This document shows positions 1 to 8,365 of a DNA stretch of 64,000 nucleotides, piece after piece. Under the pieces are notes generated by a model. It searched no databases. It saw only the letters and a list, made by a program, of their open reading frames with translations, and was not told the DNA's origin. The position numbers and the translations under genes were made by a program. The DNA comes from Alphaproteobacteria bacterium (GTDB lineage Bacteria > Pseudomonadota > Alphaproteobacteria > Micavibrionales > Micavibrionaceae), in NCBI GenBank assembly GCA_028289285.1, contig JANQRF010000007.1, positions 214,609 to 278,608 of the forward strand, given 5' to 3'. The first letter of the stretch is position 1; each line of letters starts with the position of its first letter.

Positions 1-194
1 CCTCCACCATAATTTCCAGGGGCAGGGTCCGCCGGATATTTTTGATCTTTTTGGCGTGACCATATCTTCAAAACCAATAAAGGTATAAAAGGCTAAAACG
101 TCCTGCCGATAATCGTGCCCAGCCCGTAAAAAATCACAAGCGGCAAAGACATGCTGCGTTTTAAGGGCACAGGGCTGGGTGAGGCAGTGGTCAT
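1..194 (-). pseudogene. Decayed APC-family amino acid permease, internally deleted
   Basis: The minus strand opens with ATG at 194, overlapping the stop codon of the exporter gene (ATGA), and reads 32 codons that match the start of APC-family amino acid permeases, including LPLVIFYGLGTIIG, the first membrane helix. It then hits TAG after GRTF. In another frame the sequence continues with AFYTFIGFEDM and, after a further shift, IKNIRRTLPLEI. Both resemble a stretch that lies some 150 residues further on in intact permeases. What is seen is a start, a stop and out-of-frame homologous pieces; the internal deletion is inferred from family knowledge. The gene runs off the window edge. It was probably translationally coupled to the exporter before it decayed. 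Confidence 0.75.
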
Positions 195-2692
195 TGCGTT
201 TTGATTGGCGTCTCTTTGCCAAGCGGTTTAAAGACGACCATCAAAAGCGGCAGCAGCATCAGATCGGCCAAGAGCGCAACCAGCATTGAAAAGCCGGTCA
301 GTAAACCGAAATAAACGGTCGGGACAAAATTGGAAAAGGCCAAAATCGAAAAGCCGAACATGATTGTGATGGTCGTGTAATACATCGCCCGGCCGATTGT
401 ATCGTGCGATTTTCTAAGGGATGCCCAATAATCTCCGGATTTTTGAAACTCAGCCCTGAACCGGTGAATGTAATGAATGGTATTGTCGTCGGCCATGCCA
501 AAACAAATGGCCGCAATGGTGATCGTCATGATATCAAGGGGAATACCCAGCCAGCCCATCAGCCCAAGAACCAATGCAACGATCGTAATATTCGGGATAA
601 TCGCAACAGCCGCAACTTTCAAACTGCGGAAAAGGATCATGAAAATCACGAACATCGTGATAAAAACAACGCCGATGGTCAGGATCTGTGAGCGGAAGAG
701 TGTTTGAAGCACATTATTATAGAGGACGACGATCCCGGTCAGGTTTACTTCTTCCGGCGCAAGGCCAAGCTCTGTTGTCAGATGCGTTTGAATTTTTTGA
801 AGTAGCTCTTCACGGTTTAACCCTTCTTGTGATTCAAATACCCGCACGCTAAAGCGCAACTGGTTGCCGTCTTCAGAAATATAAGGATCGAATAAAATCT
901 CTTTTACGGAGGCCGGGAGCTTGTTGTATAAGACGCCCAGATAAAACCGGTCTAAAAGCTTGTCTCCATCAATATTCTGCAAAAGCTGCGCCGTAGTATA
1001 AAAGGACAGGACTTTTCCGGTTTCGGGCAGGCTTTCCAGATAGGCATGAATGGCTTTGACATCTTCCAGCAGCGTATCGCAAAACCAGTATCCTTCCAGA
1101 ATCGGCGCGCCATCTGCGCCCATCTGCATGCCTTCTTCTTCCATGAAGGCGCGCTCTTCTTTTTGAAACTCAATAAAACTTTGCGGGGCGTCGATCACGA
1201 TATCCAGCGGCGTGGTACCGCCCAGCTTACGGTCAATCACTTCCATACCCTGATAAATGTCCGTGTGTTTTTTGTAATAGTCGATAAAGCGATTTTGAAC
1301 GTAAAGCATGCTGAGGCCGACCACACTAAGAAACAGCAAAACCCAAAAACTGGAGAAAATTAATTTTGCCCGACGCTCAATAAGGTCTGCAAAAAAACCG
1401 GTGATTTTGCGGGTCAGATCGAACCCATCAATAGGTGGCGGCGGTTTGAAATACATAAGCGCAGCGGGCATCAACGTGAACGCAATTAGAAAAGACACGC
1501 CGATTCCGATTGTCATCATCCAGCCGAAATCAATCACCGGACGGATATCACTCACAATAAGCGATGCGAAACCGATCGCCGTGGTGAAAGCCATGTAAAA
1601 GCATGGTACGCCTATATCGAACACCGTATCGCGCACGAGCGTGCGCTGATCGGCTTCAGGGTTGTCACTTTGAAATTCACGGTAGCGGACAATCTGATGG
1701 ACGCAAAAGGACAGTGTAAAAATCAGGAGGAGCGAGATGAAATTGGCCGAGACGATTGTGGCGGGCCAGTTCACCAGCCCCAAAAATCCGATCATACTCA
1801 CGCCTACACAGAAACAAACCAGCATGGGTAAAAACACCCAGCGTGCTTTTCTGAAAATCATGGTGAGAAGAATGATCAGAAAGCCAAGCACCAGCGCACC
1901 GAAAATTTTCAGATCGCGGCTGATATAGTCGATGGAATCGGCAACAATCATCGGCACACCGCCCAGATAGATCTGCGCTGTATCTGTGTGCTGCACAAGA
2001 ACGGCGCGGACGGCGGCAATATCCTCTTGCTGCTGATTCTGCACACGGGCATTTTCGACTTTATATTGTGCCTGAAGATGTGCGAGGGTTTCTTCTTCTG
2101 CTTCGGATAAAGGTGTATCCAAGGCTTTTTCCAAAAGTACGTCACGTGCGTTGATCAGATTTTCCAGCTTTTCGTTGATTTCAAAGGCCGCAAGCAGGGC
2201 GGTAGTTTTACCATCCCGACTCATCAGCAAATCACTGTAAAGCGGGCTGGTGGTGAGCTCTTCGCGGGCAAGGGCACGGTCGGTTTGCGCATCGGTGAGG
2301 GTTGGCACATGCCCGCTCAGTTCGTTTAATGTGCGCGGCGGACTCTCGACCAACGGAACATCAAGTATGCTGATGACAGACACAACGCGTGGAAGCACGG
2401 CCAGGTCATCCCGCAGCTTTTGTAAATCTGTCAGTGTTTCCTGAGCAAATAGATCTGTATGCGGCGTATAGGTGATGAGCAGATAATCATCCGAGCCATA
2501 GCGCGCTTTGATCGAGCGGTAATATTTCAGCGCCTGGTCGTTTTCAAGAGAGAGCGATTCAGACGACGCATCAAGCCGGAATTGCGGCGTAAAGGCGCCG
2601 AAAAACGCGACAAGCGCAAACACCAAAAGCAGGGTCAGGCCGGGGCGGTCTAAAACCAGTTTTTCATATATTTTTTCAAGAAAACCAATCAT
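191..2692 (-). CDS. RND superfamily exporter (COG1033/MMPL-like)
   Basis: Inner-membrane transporter of 833 residues with the duplicated RND layout: a first helix, a large periplasmic loop (about residues 50-250), a membrane bundle, then a second helix, loop (about 470-660) and bundle. The motif ADDNTIHYIHRF in the second bundle is typical of the COG1033 predicted-exporter group, which moves lipids or hydrophobic compounds using the proton gradient. The substrate cannot be told from sequence. I chose the ATG at 2692 (MIGFLEKIYEKL) rather than the upstream in-frame start at 2830, because the extra 46 residues look like untranslated leader and overlap a divergent CBS-gene start. The stop overlaps the start of a ruined permease gene, so the two formed an operon. 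Confidence 0.88.
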   Translation of the reverse strand: MIGFLEKIYEKLVLDRPGLTLLLVFALVAFFGAFTPQFRLDASSESLSLENDQALKYYRSIKARYGSDDYLLITYTPHTDLFAQETLTDLQKLRDDLAVLPRVVSVISILDVPLVESPPRTLNELSGHVPTLTDAQTDRALAREELTTSPLYSDLLMSRDGKTTALLAAFEINEKLENLINARDVLLEKALDTPLSEAEEETLAHLQAQYKVENARVQNQQQEDIAAVRAVLVQHTDTAQIYLGGVPMIVADSIDYISRDLKIFGALVLGFLIILLTMIFRKARWVFLPMLVCFCVGVSMIGFLGLVNWPATIVSANFISLLLIFTLSFCVHQIVRYREFQSDNPEADQRTLVRDTVFDIGVPCFYMAFTTAIGFASLIVSDIRPVIDFGWMMTIGIGVSFLIAFTLMPAALMYFKPPPPIDGFDLTRKITGFFADLIERRAKLIFSSFWVLLFLSVVGLSMLYVQNRFIDYYKKHTDIYQGMEVIDRKLGGTTPLDIVIDAPQSFIEFQKEERAFMEEEGMQMGADGAPILEGYWFCDTLLEDVKAIHAYLESLPETGKVLSFYTTAQLLQNIDGDKLLDRFYLGVLYNKLPASVKEILFDPYISEDGNQLRFSVRVFESQEGLNREELLQKIQTHLTTELGLAPEEVNLTGIVVLYNNVLQTLFRSQILTIGVVFITMFVIFMILFRSLKVAAVAIIPNITIVALVLGLMGWLGIPLDIMTITIAAICFGMADDNTIHYIHRFRAEFQKSGDYWASLRKSHDTIGRAMYYTTITIMFGFSILAFSNFVPTVYFGLLTGFSMLVALLADLMLLPLLMVVFKPLGKETPIKTQ

Positions 2693-2817
2693 GCCCTGCT
2701 GCCTGTAAAAGAGATTATAGAAATCTATTGAAAGCACCTTGATATTTATCAAGGTTTTTTGGTTGCGTAAATCATTACCCTCACAAATGTAAGGGTTTTT
2801 ATAAAGGAAGACGAGCC

Positions 2818-2937
2818 ATGGAAAATACACGCGTGAAAGAGCTTATGACCGAAGAGGTCGTATGTGCCGCTGCCAATGCAACATTACAAGAAGCCGCCCA
2901 GAAAGTGAAAAAAGTCCGTCTGCCTAGGCCTGTGTGA
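2818..2937 (+). pseudogene. Truncated CBS-domain protein stub
   Basis: A good ribosome site (aaaggaag) precedes an ATG that opens a 39-residue frame. It includes VKELMTEEVV and ATLQEAAQKVKKV, the characteristic first half of a CBS domain, which normally continues with a G-hydrophobic-PVVD strand. Here the frame goes instead to RLPRPV and stops. A functional CBS protein needs at least two such domains of about 55 residues, so this is the 5' stub of a deleted gene. It is too short to have been listed by ordinary ORF cut-offs. Confidence 0.65.
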
Positions 2938-3029
2938 TTTCCTGATAGTTATCAAATACATAGGCTGAGATATTTTTCAAATTTGTACGTAAATTTATGA
3001 TTCAGGAACATACATGATGTATCATCATG

Positions 3030-5420
3030 TTATATGTTCTCTTTTTCTTTGAGGGCCTCACAGATATCCGCATAGGATTGGGTGATTTTCTCTAACAAGT
3101 CTTTTTTGAAATCAGCATTTTGATCAAATGATTGTTCTGCCTGAAAACAGATATCCGCTAAAATTTCTGCGCCAAGATTGGCGGCAGAGCCTTTGAGTTT
3201 ATGCGCTGCTTTTTTCCAATCTTCATTTACGCCGTCTATACAATTTTGTTTCAGGATATCTAAAGATTCAGTTGCGTAAGTTGTGAACATATTGATCAGT
3301 TCGCGTTCTTCATCCGGATCGCCTTCCGTGAATAGTTCCAGCCGGTTCCAATCCATGATTTTTAAATCATGCTGTCCAGTAGGATTAGGTATATCTATGT
3401 AGGGATTATCATCCAGATTTTCGCTCTCTTCATCTCCTGGAATCCATTCGCCGAGGACTGATTTAAGTTTTTCAATATCAACAGGTTTGCTGATATAATC
3501 ATTCATGCCTGCATCCAGGCATTTCTCTCTCGCACCTTTCATGGCATCTGCCGTCACAGCAATGATTTTAATATCACCAATGAGATCTTCGCGCTCACGG
3601 ATAATGGTGGAAGCTTCAAATCCGTCTATTTCCGGCATCTGGCAATCCATGAAAATCAGGTCATATGTATTTTGTTCTGTGAGGGCGATAGCTTCTTTTC
3701 CGCTCGTTGCTTCATGAACGTTTTTAAAATTCAGCTTCTTGAGTACTTTTTTCATGAACAGAAGATTGACCGGGTGATCATCCACGACCATCACGCGTGC
3801 ATCGGTATTAATAGATATCACTTTTGGGGCATTGGAGGTTATGCTTTCTGCTTCCTCTGAAACTTCTACCGGAATATCGACATAAAAGGTCGTGCCTTTA
3901 CCTTCAACACTATCCAGGGAAATTTGCCCGCCCATCATATCGACAAGCTCTTTTGTGATGGCCAGGCCCAGCCCTGTGCCGCCATATTTACGGGCGGTTG
4001 AAACATCTGCCTGTGTAAATTTTTGAAAGATGGCATCGCGTTTGCCTTCAGGAATGCCGATCCCTGTATCTTCCACACGAATATGCAGCTCGGGCGCACC
4101 GTCTTTATCGCGTGCGCTGGTAACATCAATGCGGACATATCCAACCTCTGTGAATTTTATGGCATTGCTGATCAGATTATTCATGATTTGCTGCAGGCGC
4201 GCCGGGTCCCCGATAATGCGTTCCGGGACGATCGGGTTGATGGTGCTTTCAACGACAACACCTTTGCGTGAAGCGATTGGTTTTACCAGTTCAACTGTCT
4301 GGCGGACTGTCCGGCGTGTATCAAACGGAATGCGCTCAAGTGTTAATTCTCCGGCTTCAATTTTGGATAAGTCCAAAATGTCGTTGAGCAAAATCAGAAG
4401 ATTTCGGGATGAGCTATTCACCGCTTCAGCTAGTTCTGTTTGCTCTTCATTCATATCCATTTCAATGAGCAATTCAGACAGGCCGATAATGCCGTTCATC
4501 GGTGTGCGCAGCTCATGCGACATATTGGCCAGGAAATCGCCTTTGGCCCGGTTGGCAACCTCGGCGGCATCTTTTGTAATCTGAAGCTGCTTTTCAAAAA
4601 CTTTGCGGTCCGTAATATCGCGTTCGATAGCTGCAAAATAGGTGAGATTTCCGGCCTCATCTTTGACAGGCACAATGCTTATATCCAGCCAGTAGGAATG
4701 ACCGTCTTTTGTATAGTTTTGAAGCTCGCCTTTAAAGGCTTTTCCTTTTTCAAGCGTTTCCTTAAGTTCCTTTAACGTTTCAACGCTTGTGCCGGGGCCT
4801 TGTAACATTCTTGGCGTCTGGCCGATAAGCTCTTCCGGCTCATATCCTGAAATACGCGTGACTGCCTCATTGACGAAAAGAATCTCGGGCGTTTCCAGAT
4901 CGGCTTTTGTAATAATCACACCGTCTTTGGCATTGACGATCACGGCTTCAAGAAGCCGCGCTTTATTCTGCGCCTCTTCAATCACTGTAATGTCATAGCA
5001 ATAGATCACAAATGCTAATTGGTTATTCGTAATAACAGAGCTTATTGTCTGGTGATAGACTTTACCGCCATAATATATTTTACGCGTTGTCACCTGCTTT
5101 TCATCTTTTGCTCTTTTAGATCTTTTGACGAAGTCTTCGAGGCCTTGCAAAGCTTCGTGATCGAAGGATTTTTCAGCCAAATCCGGGTATTGCGCATAGG
5201 CCGCCGGATTTGCAAAAAGAATGTCTCCGTTTGCTGTGATTTGAATCAGGGGGTTTGGATTGTTAATTGGAAACTGAGCGATTTTTTCAGCTTCACGTTT
5301 GGCTTCTTTTAAAGCGCGCCGGGAGGTTTTCAGGTTTTTATAGGGACGGGCAAAAACGATCCATACGATGCCTGTTAAAAGTAAAAAGGCGCTGATAAAT
5401 CCTGCCGCAAATTCAATCAT
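3030..5420 (-). CDS. Hybrid sensor histidine kinase: TM-PAS-PAS-HisKA-HATPase-REC-HPt
   Basis: Membrane-anchored phosphorelay kinase of 796 residues. There is one N-terminal helix (about 4-24), a first PAS-like region (about 50-145), and a second PAS with a PAC tail ending in AIERDITDRK (about 155-270). The HisKA box SHELRTPMNG places the phosphorylated His at about 302. The ATPase domain carries NNLISNAIKFTE, EDTGIGIPE and GGTGLGLAI. A receiver domain (about 545-660) has MVVDDHPVN and FMDCQMPEIDG, and a C-terminal HPt domain has AAHKLKGSAANLGAE. Phosphate can therefore pass His-Asp-His inside one protein and on to a separate receiver. The start overlaps the stop of the single-domain receiver gene by four bases, so both are in one operon. 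The input signal is unknown. Confidence 0.93.
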   Translation of the reverse strand: MIEFAAGFISAFLLLTGIVWIVFARPYKNLKTSRRALKEAKREAEKIAQFPINNPNPLIQITANGDILFANPAAYAQYPDLAEKSFDHEALQGLEDFVKRSKRAKDEKQVTTRKIYYGGKVYHQTISSVITNNQLAFVIYCYDITVIEEAQNKARLLEAVIVNAKDGVIITKADLETPEILFVNEAVTRISGYEPEELIGQTPRMLQGPGTSVETLKELKETLEKGKAFKGELQNYTKDGHSYWLDISIVPVKDEAGNLTYFAAIERDITDRKVFEKQLQITKDAAEVANRAKGDFLANMSHELRTPMNGIIGLSELLIEMDMNEEQTELAEAVNSSSRNLLILLNDILDLSKIEAGELTLERIPFDTRRTVRQTVELVKPIASRKGVVVESTINPIVPERIIGDPARLQQIMNNLISNAIKFTEVGYVRIDVTSARDKDGAPELHIRVEDTGIGIPEGKRDAIFQKFTQADVSTARKYGGTGLGLAITKELVDMMGGQISLDSVEGKGTTFYVDIPVEVSEEAESITSNAPKVISINTDARVMVVDDHPVNLLFMKKVLKKLNFKNVHEATSGKEAIALTEQNTYDLIFMDCQMPEIDGFEASTIIREREDLIGDIKIIAVTADAMKGAREKCLDAGMNDYISKPVDIEKLKSVLGEWIPGDEESENLDDNPYIDIPNPTGQHDLKIMDWNRLELFTEGDPDEERELINMFTTYATESLDILKQNCIDGVNEDWKKAAHKLKGSAANLGAEILADICFQAEQSFDQNADFKKDLLEKITQSYADICEALKEKENI

Positions 5421-5839
5421 TCAATTTTTCCCGTATGGCTATGAATATAATGTAATAGCGCGTCCTTTGAAAAAGGCTTGGCAATAAAGCCGCTTGCTCC
5501 ATCTTCGAAGGCATGCATGATATTGTCCATACTATTATGGCTTGAAAACATAACAACGTATGCATGCGGATTGGTCCACATAATCCAGTCTAAAACATCA
5601 TACCCGTCCCCGTCCAGAAGCTGAATATCCAGAAAAACGATATCCGGTGCAAAAGAAAGATATAAATCCATGGCTTTTTGGACATGATCGGCTGTTGCCA
5701 GGGCGCATGCGTTTTTTAAAGATTTGCGGACGATCCAGCGTGTCGTCGGGTCGTCCTCTACCAATAAGACCTTTATGCCTTGAGAATCTGCTAAGAGGTG
5801 ATCAAAGCTTGTATCCTTTTGATTAAGCGGAGTTCTCAT
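5417..5839 (-). CDS. Single-domain response regulator (CheY-like receiver)
   Basis: A 140-residue protein with one receiver domain and no output domain. The acidic pocket is VEDD (28-30), the phosphoacceptor is Asp71 in VFLDIQLLDGDG, and the conserved lysine is in AKPF (about 121). About 20 residues precede the domain. It overlaps the hybrid kinase gene by four bases and the upstream receiver gene by 17, so it is a likely phosphate acceptor for the HPt domain of that kinase. Its receiver is very similar to the one in the next gene upstream, which suggests a local duplication. Output is probably by protein contact. Confidence 0.88.
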   Translation of the reverse strand: MRTPLNQKDTSFDHLLADSQGIKVLLVEDDPTTRWIVRKSLKNACALATADHVQKAMDLYLSFAPDIVFLDIQLLDGDGYDVLDWIMWTNPHAYVVMFSSHNSMDNIMHAFEDGASGFIAKPFSKDALLHYIHSHTGKIE

Positions 5840-6728
5840 AGTTTGTCTCCTGGGTTTGCTTTGTCTGAATGAACGGGGATTTTGAAATATACTGAATCAT
5901 CTTTTCCTGCGTGAAAGGTTTACCGACAAATCCCTTTGCGCCCAGTTCAACAGCTTTCATCACATTTTCACGGTCCCCGTTGCCGCTGAACATAACGATA
6001 TAAGCTTCAGGATCGAGATCAAAAATTTTCTCTAAAACGTCATGACCGCTCATATCGGGCAGGCCGATATCCAAAAAGACAACATCCGGTGCTTTGCTTA
6101 GATATGTCAGAATTGCGCCTTGTCCGTCATCTGTTGCTGAAACACTATATTTTTTGCGCAAGGCACTCGTAACAAGTTTTTGTGAAAACGGATCATCCTC
6201 AACAATCAGAATTTCTATTTCATCACGCTGTGCGCGTCTGTGTGATAGAGATTTGACCAGAGACTGATCAACCATTGACAATGTCTCTTCTGTTGTTGCT
6301 GTCTTAAGAGCTTTCTTTTCTTTTCTATTTTTCTGACTTTCAAGAAGACGGATATGTTCCATTTTCTTCTCACACAACGTTCTTAGTTTTGGCCAATCCA
6401 CCCCGATTTCAAAAAGGGGCGCCAGCCCCTTAAGAGAGGCTGGCGCAATAAGTTGGGGCGTTAGGCTGGATAAAATCTGTTTGGCAGCTTTACCGGTTAA
6501 ATGACGGCTCAGTATGAAAACATCATTGTCATGGCACAGATAAATCTGACAAGCGGAGAGATCTAAAATTGTTTGGAGCTTTGCGATGAGTATTTCAAAC
6601 CAGTCTTCCTGGTCCAATTCGATTTGCGAAAATTTAAGCTGAAGGCATCTATTCGCCGGGAATTGTTCCCAATGCGTTTTGAGGTCTTTGTATAATTGTG
6701 CTTCCGTGTCTTTTTTATAAACTTTCAT
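5823..6728 (-). CDS. Response regulator with N-terminal domain of unknown function
   Basis: About 301 residues. The N-terminal 165 residues form an unrecognised domain (soluble, mixed helix/strand, with a basic, Lys-rich linker at about 135-145). The C-terminal receiver has LIVEDDP, phosphoacceptor VFLDIGLPDMSG and the lysine motif GKPF. This is an inverted order compared with most regulators. I chose the ATG at 6728, which has a weak GGTGG upstream; an in-frame ATG at 6740 has no visible ribosome site. It is first in a three-gene operon with the small receiver and the hybrid kinase. A sigma-54-like promoter lies just upstream, facing this gene, and the divergent neighbour encodes a sigma-54 activator. 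Confidence 0.82.
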   Translation of the reverse strand: MKVYKKDTEAQLYKDLKTHWEQFPANRCLQLKFSQIELDQEDWFEILIAKLQTILDLSACQIYLCHDNDVFILSRHLTGKAAKQILSSLTPQLIAPASLKGLAPLFEIGVDWPKLRTLCEKKMEHIRLLESQKNRKEKKALKTATTEETLSMVDQSLVKSLSHRRAQRDEIEILIVEDDPFSQKLVTSALRKKYSVSATDDGQGAILTYLSKAPDVVFLDIGLPDMSGHDVLEKIFDLDPEAYIVMFSGNGDRENVMKAVELGAKGFVGKPFTQEKMIQYISKSPFIQTKQTQETNYENSA

Positions 6729-6784
6729 TGCCGCCACCATTTTTAAAAAAATTTATTTCAAACTTTATCTTTTGAATATGTAAA

Positions 6785-6801
6785 TACAAGTGGCGTGCCA
6801 A
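6785..6801 (-). promoter_or_regulatory. Candidate sigma-54 (-24/-12) promoter for the kinase operon
   Basis: The minus strand reads TTGGCACGCCACTTGTA. This keeps the -24 block (YTGGCACG) exactly and matches the -12 block (TTGCW) except for one C-to-T change. A start site near 6775 would leave a leader of about 35-47 nt. The divergent gene encodes an NtrC-type activator, which fits. The weak point is the changed base in the -12 element. Confidence 0.45.
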
Positions 6802-6956
6802 TTTAAGACTTCAATAAAATCAATATGTTACAAAAATAACCCTTCAAATAATCTCATTTTCAAACGTTCGATTTTGAGAAAAGTGAAGCAATCCGTTTCA
6901 TATTCGAACGGTTTGTTAAGGATCATTCCTTACAATCAATATGAGGAGAGAAAGCT

Positions 6957-8348
6957 ATGAATGCCTGCGCTCTGATTGTGGATGATGACGCTTTTCAACG
7001 CCGTCTTTTAAAGAAGCTTTTAAGGCAAAAGCTTGATTTTGACTCGCTTGAAGCCGATCACGGGCGCGCGGCGTTAGATATGATTGAAGCGGATCAGGAT
7101 CAGGCTATTAAAATTATTATTCTCGATATTCACATGCCGGTCATGGATGGCATTGAAACTCTTGAAATTTTGCACAAAAAATATCCTGATCTGCCGGTTA
7201 TCATGATGACCGGGACGAATGATATTGTCGCGGCCGTCACTTCCATGAAGCTCGGCGCGATCGATTTTCTGACCAAGCCTTACGATACCGAACGCATGAT
7301 CGTGACTGTCAAGAATGCGCTCAAAATCAGCACGCTTTCAAAAGAAGTTTCACGTCTTAAAGATGAGCAGGAAGGTCATTATAAATTTGAACATCTTATC
7401 GGCCATGAGTCCGGTTTATTGCAGGTAACTCTTTTAGGACGTAAAGCGGCGCCGTCTGATTTGCCGGTTCTGATTACGGGTGAGACAGGCACCGGGAAAG
7501 AGGTTTTTGCCAAAGCGATCCATGGTGAAAGTGCGCGTGCTGGCAAACCGTTTATAGCCGTTAATTGCGGGGCGATCCCGGCGCAGCTTGTTGAAAGCAC
7601 GCTTTTTGGTCATGAAAAAGGCGCGTTTACAGGTGCAACGGATAAAGTGATCGGAAAATTCCGTGAAGCCGATGGCGGGACAATTTTTCTGGATGAGGTT
7701 GGGGAATTACCGCGTGACGCCCAGGTCAAACTTTTACGCGTGCTTCAACAAAAAGAGGTGGAGCCGGTTGGCGCCGGTAAACCTGTGCCGGTTGATGTGC
7801 GTATTATTTCAGCAACAAACCGAGATCTGGAAGATGAAATTGAACAAGGACGTTTCAGGGAAGATTTATATTTTCGTCTGAATGTCATGCAGGTTGAATT
7901 GCCAGCCTTGCGTGACCGATCAAAAGATGTTTTGCCGTTAGCAACACATTTCATAGAACGTTTTTGTACGCAGCAAGGCGGCCTGCCCAAGACACTTTCA
8001 GCTGATGCGCAAACGCTTTTACAAAACTATGGCTGGCCTGGCAATGTCCGCCAGCTTGAGAATGTGATCAACCGCGCGATGGTGATGAGCGAAAATAGTG
8101 TTTTGGATAGAAAAGATTTTGAACAGCTTTTATCTGATAAAGAGGGAACCCGTAATCAACAGGTAAATATACAAGACACAAAGCCCTATAATCTTGATTT
8201 ATTTACACAAGACGGACAATTCAAAACGCTGGAGCAAATTGAAAAAGAAGTTTTGCAAAATGCACTGGAATATACGGAGAACAATGTCACTCAGGCTGCC
8301 AGGCTCATCGGTATGGCCAAATCCACTTTTTACAAAAAGCTTAAATAG
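6957..8348 (+). CDS. Sigma-54-dependent response regulator (NtrC/Fis family)
   Basis: A 463-residue activator. The receiver domain has VDDD at 9-11 and phosphoacceptor Asp57 in IILDIHMP. An AAA+ domain follows, with Walker A GETGTGKE (174-181), the sigma-54 contact loop GAFTGA (222-227), Walker [10 protein letters not shown], and the arginine-rich [12 protein letters not shown] region. A Fis-type helix-turn-helix ends the protein ([21 protein letters not shown]). When phosphorylated, such proteins remodel RNA polymerase-sigma-54 at distant enhancers. A strong ribosome site (gaggagag) precedes the ATG. It is divergent from the kinase operon, whose promoter looks sigma-54-like, so it is a plausible output of that relay. 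Confidence 0.93.
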   Translation: MNACALIVDDDAFQRRLLKKLLRQKLDFDSLEADHGRAALDMIEADQDQAIKIIILDIHMPVMDGIETLEILHKKYPDLPVIMMTGTNDIVAAVTSMKLGAIDFLTKPYDTERMIVTVKNALKISTLSKEVSRLKDEQEGHYKFEHLIGHESGLLQVTLLGRKAAPSDLPVLITGETGTGKEVFAKAIHGESARAGKPFIAVNCGAIPAQLVESTLFGHEKGAFTGATDKVIGKFREADGGTIFLDEVGELPRDAQVKLLRVLQQKEVEPVGAGKPVPVDVRIISATNRDLEDEIEQGRFREDLYFRLNVMQVELPALRDRSKDVLPLATHFIERFCTQQGGLPKTLSADAQTLLQNYGWPGNVRQLENVINRAMVMSENSVLDRKDFEQLLSDKEGTRNQQVNIQDTKPYNLDLFTQDGQFKTLEQIEKEVLQNALEYTENNVTQAARLIGMAKSTFYKKLK

Positions 8349-8365
8349 ATACTTTTTTTAAACTC

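Noticed and set aside
3006..3039. Long inverted repeat over the histidine kinase stop codon as a terminator
   Set aside because: GAACATA/TATGTTC and CATGATG/CATCATG pair well, but no T-run follows on the minus strand.
4030..4584. 184-codon plus-strand frame opposite the histidine kinase gene
   Set aside because: Exact antisense shadow of the HisKA/HATPase coding region; Ser/Arg-rich composition typical of reverse-frame reading.
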